NCBI GenBank assembly: GCA_938015575.1
Contig: CALLPT010000253.1
Location: 1 to 40,063 of the forward strand
DNA length: 40,063 bases
Source of the DNA: an uncultured Acidimicrobiales bacterium
Lineage (GTDB): Bacteria > Actinomycetota > Acidimicrobiia > Acidimicrobiales > UBA10347
Reading direction: 5' to 3'
Every line of letters begins with the position of its first letter. Within the stretch, counting starts at the first letter, position 1. The notes beneath the pieces were generated by a model. It searched no databases and had not been told where the DNA came from. It worked only from the letters and a program-made list of their open reading frames with translations. A program made the position numbers and the translations under genes. Shown one piece after another: positions 7,099-17,157 of the stretch.

Positions 7099-10000
7099 AT
7101 GTCGCTCGACCTCTTCTCGCCGCCCGTGCGGGAATGGTTCGCGACGAACTTCACGGAACCGACCCCGCCGCAACGCCAGGGCTGGCCAGCAATCGCCAGC
7201 GGCGACCACACGCTGATCCTCGCGCCGACCGGCTCCGGCAAGACCCTGAGCGCGTTCCTCTGGGGTATCGACCGGCTGGCACGTGAACCCACCGATCCGG
7301 ATGATCCACACACACGCATCGTGTACGTGTCCCCGCTGCGGGCGCTTGCGGTCGACGTCGACAAGAACCTGCGCGGACCGCTCAAGGGAATCACCCTCGC
7401 AGCAGAGCGCCTCGGTGCCCCCACGACACAACCAACGGTCGGGGTGCGCACCGGTGACACGACCGCACAGGAACGCCGCCAGATCGCGCGGCGACCACCC
7501 GACATCTTGATCACGACGCCCGAGTCGCTGTACCTCATGCTCACGTCGCGAGCTCGCGAGGGACTCACCCGGGTCGAAGCCGTCATCGTCGACGAGATCC
7601 ACGCGTTGGCCGGCACCAAGCGCGGCGCGCACATGTCGCTCACACTCGAACGCCTCGAAGCGAACTGCGAGTCACCTCCGCAACGCATCGGCTTGTCCGC
7701 GACCCAACGTCCGCTCGAAGAGACCGCGCATTTCCTGGGCGGAAGCCAGGCATCGGCCGACGGCGAACGTGCCTGGCGTCCGGTGACGATCGTCGATGCC
7801 GGCATCCGCAAAGAAATGGACATCGAGGTCGTCGTCCCCATCGACGACATGGGTGACCTCGGCCAAGTGGTCGATGAGCCCCAAAGCGGACCCGCTTCGG
7901 CCGGTCCGGTCCGCAAGAGCATCTGGCCTGCGATCCACCCGCGTCTCCTCGACCTCATCGAGCAACACACCTCGACGCTGGTCTTCGTGAACAACCGGCG
8001 CCTGGCCGAGCGACTCGCCAATCGGCTCAACGAGCTGGCCGAGGAAAAGCGGCTCGATGCGCTCGACCGTGACATTGACGCAATCCTGGCGTCGACCAGC
8101 GACGAGGCCGACATTCCCGTCCTCGTCAAGGCCCATCACGGTTCGATCTCGCGCGAGCAGCGAACGGTGATCGAAGACGAGCTGAAGTCGGGAACCCTCA
8201 AGGGCCTCATCGCCACGAGCTCGCTCGAGCTCGGCATCGACATGGGTTCGATCGACATGGTCGTGCAAGTCGAATCGCCCGGCGCCGTCAGCCGAGGCCT
8301 ACAACGGGTCGGGCGCGCTGGTCACAACGTCGGCGACATCAGCCGCGGCAAGTTGTTCCCGAAGCATCGTGCCGACCTGCTCGAAGGTGCAGTTGTCGCG
8401 CACCGCATGCAACTCGGATTGATCGAGTCGACCCGGTTCCTCCGCAACCCTCTCGACGTCCTCGCACAACAGATCGTCGCCATGTGCGCCATGGACGACT
8501 GGAAGGTCGATGACCTCGCCCGCGTCGTGCGTGGTTCGGCGAACTTCGCCGAGCTCAGCGACGACGTTCTCCGCAACGTGCTCGACCTGTTGGCCGGGCG
8601 TTACCCAAGCGAACAGTTCTCGGAGCTGCGACCACGCATCGTGTGGGATCGCGTCGATGGTGAACTCCGAGGACGACGTGGCGCGCAACGCCTCGCCGTC
8701 ACGAACCCCGGCACGATTCCCGACCGCGGGCTGTTCGGCGTGTTTCTTCCCGACGGCACCCGAGTGGGTGAACTCGACGAGGAGATGGTGTACGAGAGTC
8801 GCCCGGGCGAAGTGTTCCTGCTCGGCGCATCGAGTTGGAGAATCGAAGAGATCACGTTTGAACGAGTGATCGTCACCCCAGCGCCAGGGGTTCCCGGCAA
8901 GATGCCGTTCTGGCGAGGTGACGGTCCGGGGCGGCCGCTCGAGCTCGGCGAAGCGATGGGCGCGTTCGTCCGTGAGCTTCGCGAACACAAGGACCCGACG
9001 CCATGGCTGGTGAACGAGGTCGGACTCGACGCGCTCGCGGCCGACAACCTGCTCGGCTACCTCGACGAGCAGGCTGAAGCCACCGGGTCGGTTCCCGATG
9101 ACCGCACGATCGTCGTCGAGCGCTTCCGTGATGAAATCGGCGACTGGCGGGTGTGTATTCACACCCCGTTTGGCGCCCAGGTGCATGCTCCGTGGGCCAT
9201 GGCGATTCGGTCACGGGCCCAAGAGGAGCTTGGGACCGACATCGAGATGATCTGGAGCGACGACGGCATCGTCATGCGTCTCCCGGAACATCTCGACGAA
9301 CTGCCGCTGGACCTCTTCGTGTTCCAACCCGCGGAGATCGACCGCATCGTCATCGACCAGCTGCCCCAAACCGCGCTGTTTGCGTCGCGCTTTCGCGAGG
9401 CTGCCGGGCGCGCCCTGCTGTTGCCCAAGCGTCGGCCCGACCGTCGCACCCCGTTGTGGCAGCAACGACAACGTGCGGCCGATCTTCTGACAACGGCCAA
9501 GGAGTATCCCGACTTTCCGATCCTGCTCGAGACGGTGCGCGAGTGCATCAACGACGTGTTCGATCTTCCCGCCTTGCGCAAGGTCCTGGGCGGGATCGAC
9601 GATCGGACGATTCGGTTGGTGCCGGTCGAGACCGCAAAGGCGTCGCCATTCGCGCAGTCGCTCCTGTTCGGCTGGATCGCGGTCTACATGTACGAGGGCG
9701 ATGCCCCATTGGCTGAACGCCGGGCGGCTGCGCTTGCGCTCGACCGTGATCTGCTCACCGAGCTCCTCGGGGCCGAGGAGCTGCGGGACCTGCTCGATGC
9801 CGACGTCATGGCCGATCTCGAGCTCGAGCTGCAACGCCTGGTGGACGGGCGAGCGGCCCGCGATGCCGACGAGTTGCACGACGTGCTCCGCGAGCTCGGT
9901 CCGCTGTCGTTGCTGGAACTCGAAGCCCGCGCCTCCGATCCCGGATCAGCCACGAGATGGGTCGCCCAACTCGTCGAGCAGCGACGAGCGTTCGAGGCGT

Positions 10001-11589
10001 CGATCGCCGACGAGCGCCGCGTTGTCGCCGCCGAAGACGCCGCTCGCGTGCGAGACGCGATCGGCGTTGCGTTGCCCCCGGGGCTTCCCACGGCGTTCAC
10101 TGATCCGGTCGATCGACCGCTCCACGACTTGGTCGAGCGGTTCGCTCGTACGCACGGGCCGTTCCTGGCCAGCCAGGTTGCCCATCGCTTTGGGGTCGGC
10201 ACGGATCGCGTGTTCGACGTGCTCGAAGCACTCGAAGAGACCGGCCGGGTCGTCCGCGGCGAGTTTCGCCCCGACGGCACCGATCGTGAGTGGTGCGACA
10301 AAGACGTGCTTCGCCGGCTGCGTCGCCGCTCACTTGCCGCCTTGCGAAAAGAAGTCGAGCCGGTCGACGGCGATGCACTCGCGCGCTTCCTGCCCAAGTG
10401 GCAGGGCGTGGGCACACCCCGGCGCGGCATCGATGGCCTCGTCGATGTTCTGGCGCTCTTGCAGGGCGCACCGATCCCTGCATCGGTGCTCGAGCGCGAC
10501 GTGCTGGCGGTCCGGATGGCCGACTATGCCTCGGCTGACCTCGACGCGCTGTGCACTTCGGGCGACTTGATCTGGATCGGAGCAGGATCCATTGGTCAAA
10601 GCGACGGACGTATTCGGCTGCTCTTTCGCGACCAAGCCGCCTTGTTGGCTCCCCCACCGCCCGAGGAACCGGTCGAGGGCGAGGTCCACGACGCGATCAG
10701 AGGCCTGCTCGCAGCCCGCGGCGCAAGCTTCTGGCCCGATCTTGTCCGAGCGTGCGCCGATGCCGAAGTCAGCTACGCCGACAACGATGTGCTCGCCGCG
10801 CTCTGGGATCTCGTCTGGGCTGGCGAGGTCACCAACGACTCACTCGCTCCGGTCCGATCCCTGCTTTCCAAGCGGTCGTCGAAGCCGGCCAAAGCGTCAG
10901 CGAGCGCTCGTCGCCGTCCCCGACCCGGACGCCTCAGCGCGACCGGACCTCCGACCGCCGCCGGGCGCTGGTCGCTGGTCGCGCCTTTGCTTGAGCCTCG
11001 TCCCAACGCAACCGCCTCGGCGCACGCCCGTGCCGTGCAGCTACTCGAACGTTACGGCGTGTTGACCCGCGAGGCAGCCCTGGGCGAAGGCAACCTTGGT
11101 GGCTTCGCCGGCGTGTACCCGGTATTGCGAGCGCTCGAGGACCAGGGCAAGGTCCGGCGTGGCTATTTCGTCGCTGGTCTTGGCGCCGCCCAGTTCGCCC
11201 TCGCTGGCGCGGTCGATCGGCTCCGACGCGGCACCGACGACGAGGAACCCGTGGTGCTCGCGGCCACCGACCCGGGCCAGCCATTCGGCGCGGCGTTGCC
11301 CTGGCCGGACAGCGAGGTACGGCCGTCCCGCTCCGCCGGCGCGCTGGTCGTCATCCAGGACGGAACGCCGCTCGTGTTCGTCGAGCGCGGCGGCAAGAGC
11401 TTGGTGACCTTCGAAGACGCAGCCGTCACATCTACTTGGGCCGCAGCGCTTGCGGGCGCCGTCGATGCTGGACGCACGCGCCTCGAAATCACCAAGATCG
11501 ACGGTCTTCCGGTGAGCGAGTCGCCGTTCACGGCACACCTCGAATCGGCGGGCTTTACGCGCGGCTACCGAGGTTGGGTCTACCGCTAG
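7099..11589 (+). CDS. lhr: ATP-dependent helicase Lhr (1496 aa)
   Basis: APTGSGKTLSAFLW, VDEIHALAGTKRGAHMSLTLERL, VGRAGHNVGDISRG; large Lhr C-terminal domain. Confidence 0.92.
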   Translation: MSLDLFSPPVREWFATNFTEPTPPQRQGWPAIASGDHTLILAPTGSGKTLSAFLWGIDRLAREPTDPDDPHTRIVYVSPLRALAVDVDKNLRGPLKGITLAAERLGAPTTQPTVGVRTGDTTAQERRQIARRPPDILITTPESLYLMLTSRAREGLTRVEAVIVDEIHALAGTKRGAHMSLTLERLEANCESPPQRIGLSATQRPLEETAHFLGGSQASADGERAWRPVTIVDAGIRKEMDIEVVVPIDDMGDLGQVVDEPQSGPASAGPVRKSIWPAIHPRLLDLIEQHTSTLVFVNNRRLAERLANRLNELAEEKRLDALDRDIDAILASTSDEADIPVLVKAHHGSISREQRTVIEDELKSGTLKGLIATSSLELGIDMGSIDMVVQVESPGAVSRGLQRVGRAGHNVGDISRGKLFPKHRADLLEGAVVAHRMQLGLIESTRFLRNPLDVLAQQIVAMCAMDDWKVDDLARVVRGSANFAELSDDVLRNVLDLLAGRYPSEQFSELRPRIVWDRVDGELRGRRGAQRLAVTNPGTIPDRGLFGVFLPDGTRVGELDEEMVYESRPGEVFLLGASSWRIEEITFERVIVTPAPGVPGKMPFWRGDGPGRPLELGEAMGAFVRELREHKDPTPWLVNEVGLDALAADNLLGYLDEQAEATGSVPDDRTIVVERFRDEIGDWRVCIHTPFGAQVHAPWAMAIRSRAQEELGTDIEMIWSDDGIVMRLPEHLDELPLDLFVFQPAEIDRIVIDQLPQTALFASRFREAAGRALLLPKRRPDRRTPLWQQRQRAADLLTTAKEYPDFPILLETVRECINDVFDLPALRKVLGGIDDRTIRLVPVETAKASPFAQSLLFGWIAVYMYEGDAPLAERRAAALALDRDLLTELLGAEELRDLLDADVMADLELELQRLVDGRAARDADELHDVLRELGPLSLLELEARASDPGSATRWVAQLVEQRRAFEASIADERRVVAAEDAARVRDAIGVALPPGLPTAFTDPVDRPLHDLVERFARTHGPFLASQVAHRFGVGTDRVFDVLEALEETGRVVRGEFRPDGTDREWCDKDVLRRLRRRSLAALRKEVEPVDGDALARFLPKWQGVGTPRRGIDGLVDVLALLQGAPIPASVLERDVLAVRMADYASADLDALCTSGDLIWIGAGSIGQSDGRIRLLFRDQAALLAPPPPEEPVEGEVHDAIRGLLAARGASFWPDLVRACADAEVSYADNDVLAALWDLVWAGEVTNDSLAPVRSLLSKRSSKPAKASASARRRPRPGRLSATGPPTAAGRWSLVAPLLEPRPNATASAHARAVQLLERYGVLTREAALGEGNLGGFAGVYPVLRALEDQGKVRRGYFVAGLGAAQFALAGAVDRLRRGTDDEEPVVLAATDPGQPFGAALPWPDSEVRPSRSAGALVVIQDGTPLVFVERGGKSLVTFEDAAVTSTWAAALAGAVDAGRTRLEITKIDGLPVSESPFTAHLESAGFTRGYRGWVYR

Positions 11590-11701
11590 GGCCGTGTGGT
11601 TCGAGTCTCGGGAATAACCCGGACCCCGATCGGTTGCATTGCTCGACGCCGATTCCCCCCGAGTCGGCACACCCTTCCGATTCTCCGTGGAGGGGACTGG
11701 C

Positions 11702-11731
11702 CCGGTGGAGACCTCCCACTCCATCGGGCCA
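11702..11731 (+). other. Strong intergenic hairpin between lhr and the NAD(P)-binding protein gene
   Basis: CCCGGTGGAG-ACCTCCCA-CTCCATCGGG, 10-bp stem with one G.U; no T-tract follows. Confidence 0.45.
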
Positions 11732-11846
11732 TCGACATCCTGGCGACAGCGCCCGACGTCGCAGCAGGAGGGCCCGAGCGCGTCCCGGGCGTCACGGACA
11801 TCGCTCCCAGGACACGGCTGTCACCATCCGGCGGTAGCGTTTTCGT

Positions 11847-12611
11847 ATGACACGGGTGCTGGTGACCGGAACCGATCGACCTGTCGGGGCGGCCATCCTC
11901 CCTCGGCTCGTCCGTCATGGGCTGTTGCCAGTTGCCGCCGTCGGCGACCCGGCGAGCTCGATCACCGCGATCGACCATGACCTCGTCGCCGACGGCGAGA
12001 TTGCCGTCGACCTGGACATTCACGCCAACGTGCACGCCGCGCTCGAAGACGTCGAGACCGTGGTTCACGCGGCCGACGTCCGCCCCGGCGGCAACGACGA
12101 CGTGCCACTGTCGGTTCGGGCCCTTGCGTCGGCATGCGCCGATCAGGGTGTGCACCTGGTGCTCGTCTCCCGCGTCGGTGCGGATCTGAGCTCGCTCGGC
12201 CACCGCAAGGCGCTGTGGCAAGCCGAGCAGGTTGTCGAACAGACCGCGGGGCTCGAGTACACGATCCAGCGCATCACCCACACGCACCCGGCGACCGAGA
12301 AGCTGTTCCAAGGTCCGTGGCTTCCGCTCCCATCCGCAACTCCCATCCAGCCGGTTTCACCGAACGACGTCGCCGGCCGCATCGTCGGACTGGTACAAGC
12401 GGGACCGTCGCAACGGGTGCGCGATTATGGCGGTCCCGAACTCATGCGGTTCGCGGACATCGCCCACATCTACAAGCAGGTTCGCGGTTCGACGCCGCGC
12501 AAGGTCCCGCTGCCTTCGGTTGGTGTCATCGCCGAAGCCGTCAACGGCGTCCATGTCACCGAGACGGGCGACCGCGGCAACGAAACATTCCGCACCTGGC
12601 TCGAACGCTAG
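11847..12611 (+). CDS. NAD(P)-binding (NmrA/SDR-like) protein
   Basis: MTRVLVTGTDRPVGAAILPRLVRHG Rossmann motif; domain layout like NAD(P)H-binding proteins. Confidence 0.75.
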   Translation: MTRVLVTGTDRPVGAAILPRLVRHGLLPVAAVGDPASSITAIDHDLVADGEIAVDLDIHANVHAALEDVETVVHAADVRPGGNDDVPLSVRALASACADQGVHLVLVSRVGADLSSLGHRKALWQAEQVVEQTAGLEYTIQRITHTHPATEKLFQGPWLPLPSATPIQPVSPNDVAGRIVGLVQAGPSQRVRDYGGPELMRFADIAHIYKQVRGSTPRKVPLPSVGVIAEAVNGVHVTETGDRGNETFRTWLER

Positions 12612-12629
12612 GTCGTCTGGTCGTCCGCC

Positions 12630-13427
12630 ATGCCCGAGGGCGACACCATCCACCGCACGGCGATTCGGCTGCGATCGGCATTGGCCGAAGCCGAACTGAC
12701 GCGTTTCGAAGCGTCGCGGTTGCGAGGTGATCGGCCCCGCGTCGGCGATCGGATCCACGATGTGCAAGCGGTCGGCAAGCACCTGCTGATCCGCTTCGAC
12801 CGAGATCTGGTGCTGCACAGTCATATGAAGATGACCGGTTCATGGCATCTCTACCGGACGAACGAACGCTGGCGCGAACGCGCCCACCTGGCCCGAGCGG
12901 TCCTCGAAGTGCCCGGCTGGGTGGCGGTGTGTTTCGCTGCTCCGATCGTCCAGACCTATTACGACGGCGCGGCCGATTCGCCGATCGCTCATCTCGGCCC
13001 CGATCTGTGCACCGACGCGGTCGACTTCGACACCGTGCTCGCTCGATGCGAGTCGCTGTCGACACCCGGAACCTCGATCGCCGAGGTCCTTCTCGACCAG
13101 CGCATCGCGTGTGGCATCGGCAATGTGTTCAAAAGCGAGACCCTGTGGGCCTGTCGCTGCGACCCGTTCGCGCCCATCGAGTCCATCGAGCCGCGGCGGC
13201 GCGAGCGATTGTGGCGCGTCGCGTCGAAGCAACTGCGCTCGAACCTCCAAGGCGGTCCTCGCACGACGGTTCCCGGAGGGCTCGCGGTCTACGGCCGTCA
13301 ACGCCAACCATGCCGCTCCTGCGGCACAACGATCGAGATGCGACACCATGGAGAGCAAGCTCGCAGCACCTATTGGTGCCCGAACTGCCAACCGACCAGC
13401 ACCGCTGCGAGCGCCGACGAGCGCTGA
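12630..13427 (+). CDS. Fpg/Nei-family DNA glycosylase (Nei2-like)
   Basis: MPEGDTIHRTA N-terminus, VGKHLLIRF, HSHMKMTGSW, C-terminal zinc finger CRSCGTTIE...YWCPNCQ. Confidence 0.9.
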   Translation: MPEGDTIHRTAIRLRSALAEAELTRFEASRLRGDRPRVGDRIHDVQAVGKHLLIRFDRDLVLHSHMKMTGSWHLYRTNERWRERAHLARAVLEVPGWVAVCFAAPIVQTYYDGAADSPIAHLGPDLCTDAVDFDTVLARCESLSTPGTSIAEVLLDQRIACGIGNVFKSETLWACRCDPFAPIESIEPRRRERLWRVASKQLRSNLQGGPRTTVPGGLAVYGRQRQPCRSCGTTIEMRHHGEQARSTYWCPNCQPTSTAASADER

Positions 13428-13558
13428 CCGCTGAACCTTCGCCAGCCACCGCGACGGGCGCGCGCGACCTAACCAAATCGGGGTAGTTCGCCCGCTGCAG
13501 TGGCGCCAAACCACGGCGAAGGGCCGATGCCGCGAATCGCCCGTAGACTGGTGTGTTC

Positions 13559-14107
13559 ATGTTCGGGCTGATCTTCTTGCTCCTGATCGTCGTGCCGATC
13601 GTCGAGCTGTACGTGCTCTTCCAAGTTGCGGACAGCTTTGGATGGGCGACCTCGTTGCTTTCGCTCCTCGCCGTCAGCCTCATTGGCGGCGCCCTGATGC
13701 GATGGCAAACGTCGGGCGCCTGGACCCGTGTGACCGACAAGATCCGAAGCGGCCAAATGCCATCGACCGAGCTCGTCGACGGCGCCCTCATGATTTTCGG
13801 CGGCGCACTGCTTCTCACCCCCGGGTTTTTCACCGACGCCGTCGGCCTCTCGATGTTCATTCCCCCGCTGCGTGCCATTGCCCGCCGTCTCGTGCTGCAG
13901 CGAGTGAACACTCGGGTAACCACCATCGCCGGCGATGCCTCTGCGTCGTTCCCAGGCGGTGGCTTCACCTTCTCGACCGGGGGGCCTGGCGCCCGCACTG
14001 GTCAACGTCGTCGACCACGCGCTGGCGTGATCGACGTCGAGGAAGTCAGCGTCGAGCGCATCGACGATGACCCCTCGTCCCTCCCCCCATCGACTCCAAC
14101 GGAGTGA
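13559..14107 (+). CDS. FxsA-family membrane protein
   Basis: FGLIFLLLIVVPIVELYVLFQVADSFGWATSLLSLLAVSLIGGALMR, GALLLTPGFFTDAVG. Confidence 0.85.
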   Translation: MFGLIFLLLIVVPIVELYVLFQVADSFGWATSLLSLLAVSLIGGALMRWQTSGAWTRVTDKIRSGQMPSTELVDGALMIFGGALLLTPGFFTDAVGLSMFIPPLRAIARRLVLQRVNTRVTTIAGDASASFPGGGFTFSTGGPGARTGQRRRPRAGVIDVEEVSVERIDDDPSSLPPSTPTE

Positions 14108-14110
14108 CCC

Positions 14111-14944
14111 ATGCCTGATATCACCGAAGAAGAAGAGGAAGTACGCGAGGAGATCGTGCCGGGCGTGGCCCGTGCACTGAGCCCCATGGCTCGCCGCATC
14201 CTCGCCCTCAACCCCGGTGTTCGTACCGGTCTCGGCACGAACACCTACATGGTGGGCATCGACGAGATTGCGGTGATCGATCCTGGTCCCATGGACCAGA
14301 GCCATCTCGACGCGATCGTCGGCTGCGGCGGCGACCTGATCCGTTGGATCCTCGTCACCAATGACACCGACGAGCACGCCGGCTCGGTGCAGGCGCTCAA
14401 GGAAATGACCGGCGCCAAGGTCATGGCCTATTGCGACATCGAGTGCGATGAGAAGCTCAAGGACGGCCAGCAGATCGTCGGCACCGAGTTCCGCTTGACG
14501 ACCAGGCATCTCCCTGGCCCGTCGGCGCAGAACGTCGGGTTCGTCCTCGAAGAAGAACGCATGCTGATCGCAGGCGACCTCATCATCGATGGTCCGAGCG
14601 TCGCCATCGACCCCGAACGCGGCGGCGACATGGCCGCCTACATCGAGTCGATTGAGTCGCTTCGCAAGTACCGCTTGCGCCGCATTGCGCCGGCGCACGG
14701 CTATGTCATCGAAGAGCCGAAGCCCGTCATGGCTGCCTACATCGAGCATCGTTTGGCCCGTGAAGCCGAGATTCTCAAGGCGCTCGGTAACGACACGATG
14801 CGAGTCGAAGAAGTCGTCGAAGCGGTCTATGGCGAACTCGACGAAGAGCGAGCCGCACTCGCAGCCGGCAACGTACTCGCTCACTTGATCAAGTTGCGCA
14901 GCGACGGCAAGGTCAAGGGTCAGAAGAACTTCACCAAGGTCTAG
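14111..14944 (+). CDS. MBL-fold metallohydrolase (LACTB2/RNase Z-like)
   Basis: NTYMVGIDEIAVIDPGPMDQSHLDAIVGCGGDLIRWILVTNDTDEHAGSVQAL; winged-helix C-terminus. The usual HxHxDH appears as NDTDEH. Confidence 0.8.
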   Translation: MPDITEEEEEVREEIVPGVARALSPMARRILALNPGVRTGLGTNTYMVGIDEIAVIDPGPMDQSHLDAIVGCGGDLIRWILVTNDTDEHAGSVQALKEMTGAKVMAYCDIECDEKLKDGQQIVGTEFRLTTRHLPGPSAQNVGFVLEEERMLIAGDLIIDGPSVAIDPERGGDMAAYIESIESLRKYRLRRIAPAHGYVIEEPKPVMAAYIEHRLAREAEILKALGNDTMRVEEVVEAVYGELDEERAALAAGNVLAHLIKLRSDGKVKGQKNFTKV

Positions 14945-14980
14945 CTCGCGCCTTGATCGCCACATCGTGACGGGCAAAGC

Positions 14981-15029
14981 AAATTGATGTGGTTTCGGGG
15001 TCGTAGGCGCCCCCAAACGGCATCAATTT
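14981..15029. terminator. Long imperfect inverted repeat between convergent genes (candidate bidirectional terminator)
   Basis: AAATTGATG...CATCAATTT outer arms with inner GTTT/AAAC and GGGG/CCCC pairings, between convergent genes ending at 14944 and 15052. Confidence 0.6.
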
Positions 15030-15051
15030 CGGGTAGTTGAGTCGCTGGGGC

Positions 15052-17157
15052 CTAGTCCGTGGCGCGAAGTTCGACCAAGATCGCGTCTTCGGGATCGAGG
15101 ATCGGCGGTTGGAGCCCAGCAGCCAGCTGGGCACCGGTGAGTTCAATGCCGTCGACAGCCCACGGCGCCTGCGCTTTGGCCTTGCCTCCGCGGCGCTCGG
15201 CGAGATCGACAACGGTGACCACGTAGCGCCGTTCGGGGTCGAGGCCGACGATCGGAATCGCACCCATCGACAGCGCATTTGACGTCGCAACCTGTGCGAC
15301 GACGATGACGGCATGCGACCGGTCCGCCGCGATCACCCCGTTCGCGACACACGCTGGATCCGGGGCATCGAAACGCATCGTGCGTCCGCCGTGCAACAGC
15401 GGTCGAAGCTTCTTGTGCAACGCAACGACGTTCGCGACCGCTCCCAGCTCATCTTCGGAGAGCTCGAGCAAGTTCCATTCGATGCCGAGATGACCAAAGA
15501 ACGCGGTAGCTGCTCGGAAGCTCAGCTGGTGGGTGCGTCCGGTCGTATGGGCCCGAGGCGGGCCGATGTGGGCGCCCATGAGTTCCGGCGGCAGCAGATA
15601 GGAACAGCCGCGTTGGATCCTCTGGCGGTCGAGCGCATCGTTGCAGTCCGAGGTCCACACCCGGTCGGTGCGTTCGAGAATTGCGAAGTCGGCACGGCCG
15701 CCGCCGGAGGAGCATGATTCGATCTCCACGGCTGGGTGAGCGGCTCGAATGTCGTCGATCAATCGATACACGGCCCGAGTCTGATGGTGCACCGATGCCC
15801 GTCGCCCGTGCACGGGTCCAACCAGGTTTCGATTCATGTCCCACTTGACGTAGCCGATGTCGTACTCGTCCAGGATCGAGACGATGCGGTCTCGGATGAA
15901 CGCATACGCATCGGGGTTGGCGAGATCCAGCACCAGTTGATTGCGGGCAAGGACGGGTGTGTAACTGGCGTCGACCAGCGCCCACTCGGGATGCTCGCGA
16001 TAGAGGTCGCTGTCCGGATTGAGCATCTCCGGCTCGAACCACAAGCCGAACTCGAGGCCCAACCCGGTGACGTGGTCGATGAGCGGATCGAGCCCATCGG
16101 GCCAGACGTCTTCGTCAACAAACCAATCGCCCAAGCCGGCCTTGTCGTTGCGTCGATGACGGAACCATCCGTCGTCGAGCACAAAGCGTTCGGCACCCAC
16201 GGCTGCTGCCCGATCGGCCAGCGCCTTGAGCGTCGCGAGATCGTGGTTGAAGTAGACGGCCTCCCACGTGTTGAGCAGGACCGGACGCGGCGACGATGGA
16301 TGCGACGGGCGCGCTCGCAACATCGCGTGGAACCGGTCGCTGACGCCGTTGAGCCCGTGGTCGGATGCAGCGAGATAGAGCCAGGGGCTCAGGTAGCTCT
16401 CGTTCGGCGCCAAGACGATCTCGCCGGGCAACAGCAATTCACCCGCCTGGAGCACGCGGCGCCCGTCGCTCAGGACCTCGGCCCGAAGCGCAGCATTGCC
16501 GCTCCAGCCGAGATGTGCGCCCCACACGAAACCGTGGGTCTCGCCGAAACCAACCCGCCCGAGGAACATGGCCGGATACCGGTCATGGCTGGTCCGACCG
16601 CTTCGGTTCTCGACCAGAACGGCTCCGTCATCCCAGGCCACGCGCTCCGGCCGAAACTCGTTCGACCAGCGACCGCCGAGGCGCATGACTTCGCGGGCCC
16701 ACGACGGCATCTCGACGCTCAGCTGCGCGCTATGGAGCGAGTAGTCGTCGGCACCCACATTTGTGATCTCTGCTCGGACGCGCAGCACTCCCCCGGCCAG
16801 CAGTTCGACCTCGACTCGTTGCGAGAGTCCGGCGCCTACCGCCACGCTCGTAGCGACCACGCGATGTCCATCGACCTCGAGCTCGGCGGCACCGAACCGA
16901 GGAGCCGACCCGGACCCGTCCGCTCGTGCACCTTCGATACCGGGACGGCCCAGAAAGCCAAGCGAGGCCTGAGGAAGCAGGGTGATCGGTGCGAGCACGT
17001 CGGCACCGGCCTCGGCCACCGAGATGGTCTGAGCCGCGGCCAGCGCCTGGGGATCGCCGGGCACAGGTGCACCCAGCGAGAGCACCCGTGGACTTGCATC
17101 ACGAAGGTCCAGAATCGCCTGGGTGCCCTCGTTGTTGAGCACGGCAAACAAAGGCAT
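15052..17157 (-). CDS. Alpha-galactosidase (GH36)
   Basis: VLDDGWFRHRRNDKAGLGDWFVD, GLWFEPEMLNPDSDLYREHPEW, YVKWDMNRN, IESCSSGGGRADFAILERTDRVWTSD. Confidence 0.92.
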   Translation of the reverse strand: MPLFAVLNNEGTQAILDLRDASPRVLSLGAPVPGDPQALAAAQTISVAEAGADVLAPITLLPQASLGFLGRPGIEGARADGSGSAPRFGAAELEVDGHRVVATSVAVGAGLSQRVEVELLAGGVLRVRAEITNVGADDYSLHSAQLSVEMPSWAREVMRLGGRWSNEFRPERVAWDDGAVLVENRSGRTSHDRYPAMFLGRVGFGETHGFVWGAHLGWSGNAALRAEVLSDGRRVLQAGELLLPGEIVLAPNESYLSPWLYLAASDHGLNGVSDRFHAMLRARPSHPSSPRPVLLNTWEAVYFNHDLATLKALADRAAAVGAERFVLDDGWFRHRRNDKAGLGDWFVDEDVWPDGLDPLIDHVTGLGLEFGLWFEPEMLNPDSDLYREHPEWALVDASYTPVLARNQLVLDLANPDAYAFIRDRIVSILDEYDIGYVKWDMNRNLVGPVHGRRASVHHQTRAVYRLIDDIRAAHPAVEIESCSSGGGRADFAILERTDRVWTSDCNDALDRQRIQRGCSYLLPPELMGAHIGPPRAHTTGRTHQLSFRAATAFFGHLGIEWNLLELSEDELGAVANVVALHKKLRPLLHGGRTMRFDAPDPACVANGVIAADRSHAVIVVAQVATSNALSMGAIPIVGLDPERRYVVTVVDLAERRGGKAKAQAPWAVDGIELTGAQLAAGLQPPILDPEDAILVELRATD

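Noticed and set aside
11590-11630. tRNA-like T-loop GGTTCGAGTCTC
   Set aside because: No matching T-arm, acceptor stem or anticodon arm; includes lhr coding sequence upstream. Not tRNA-Sec.
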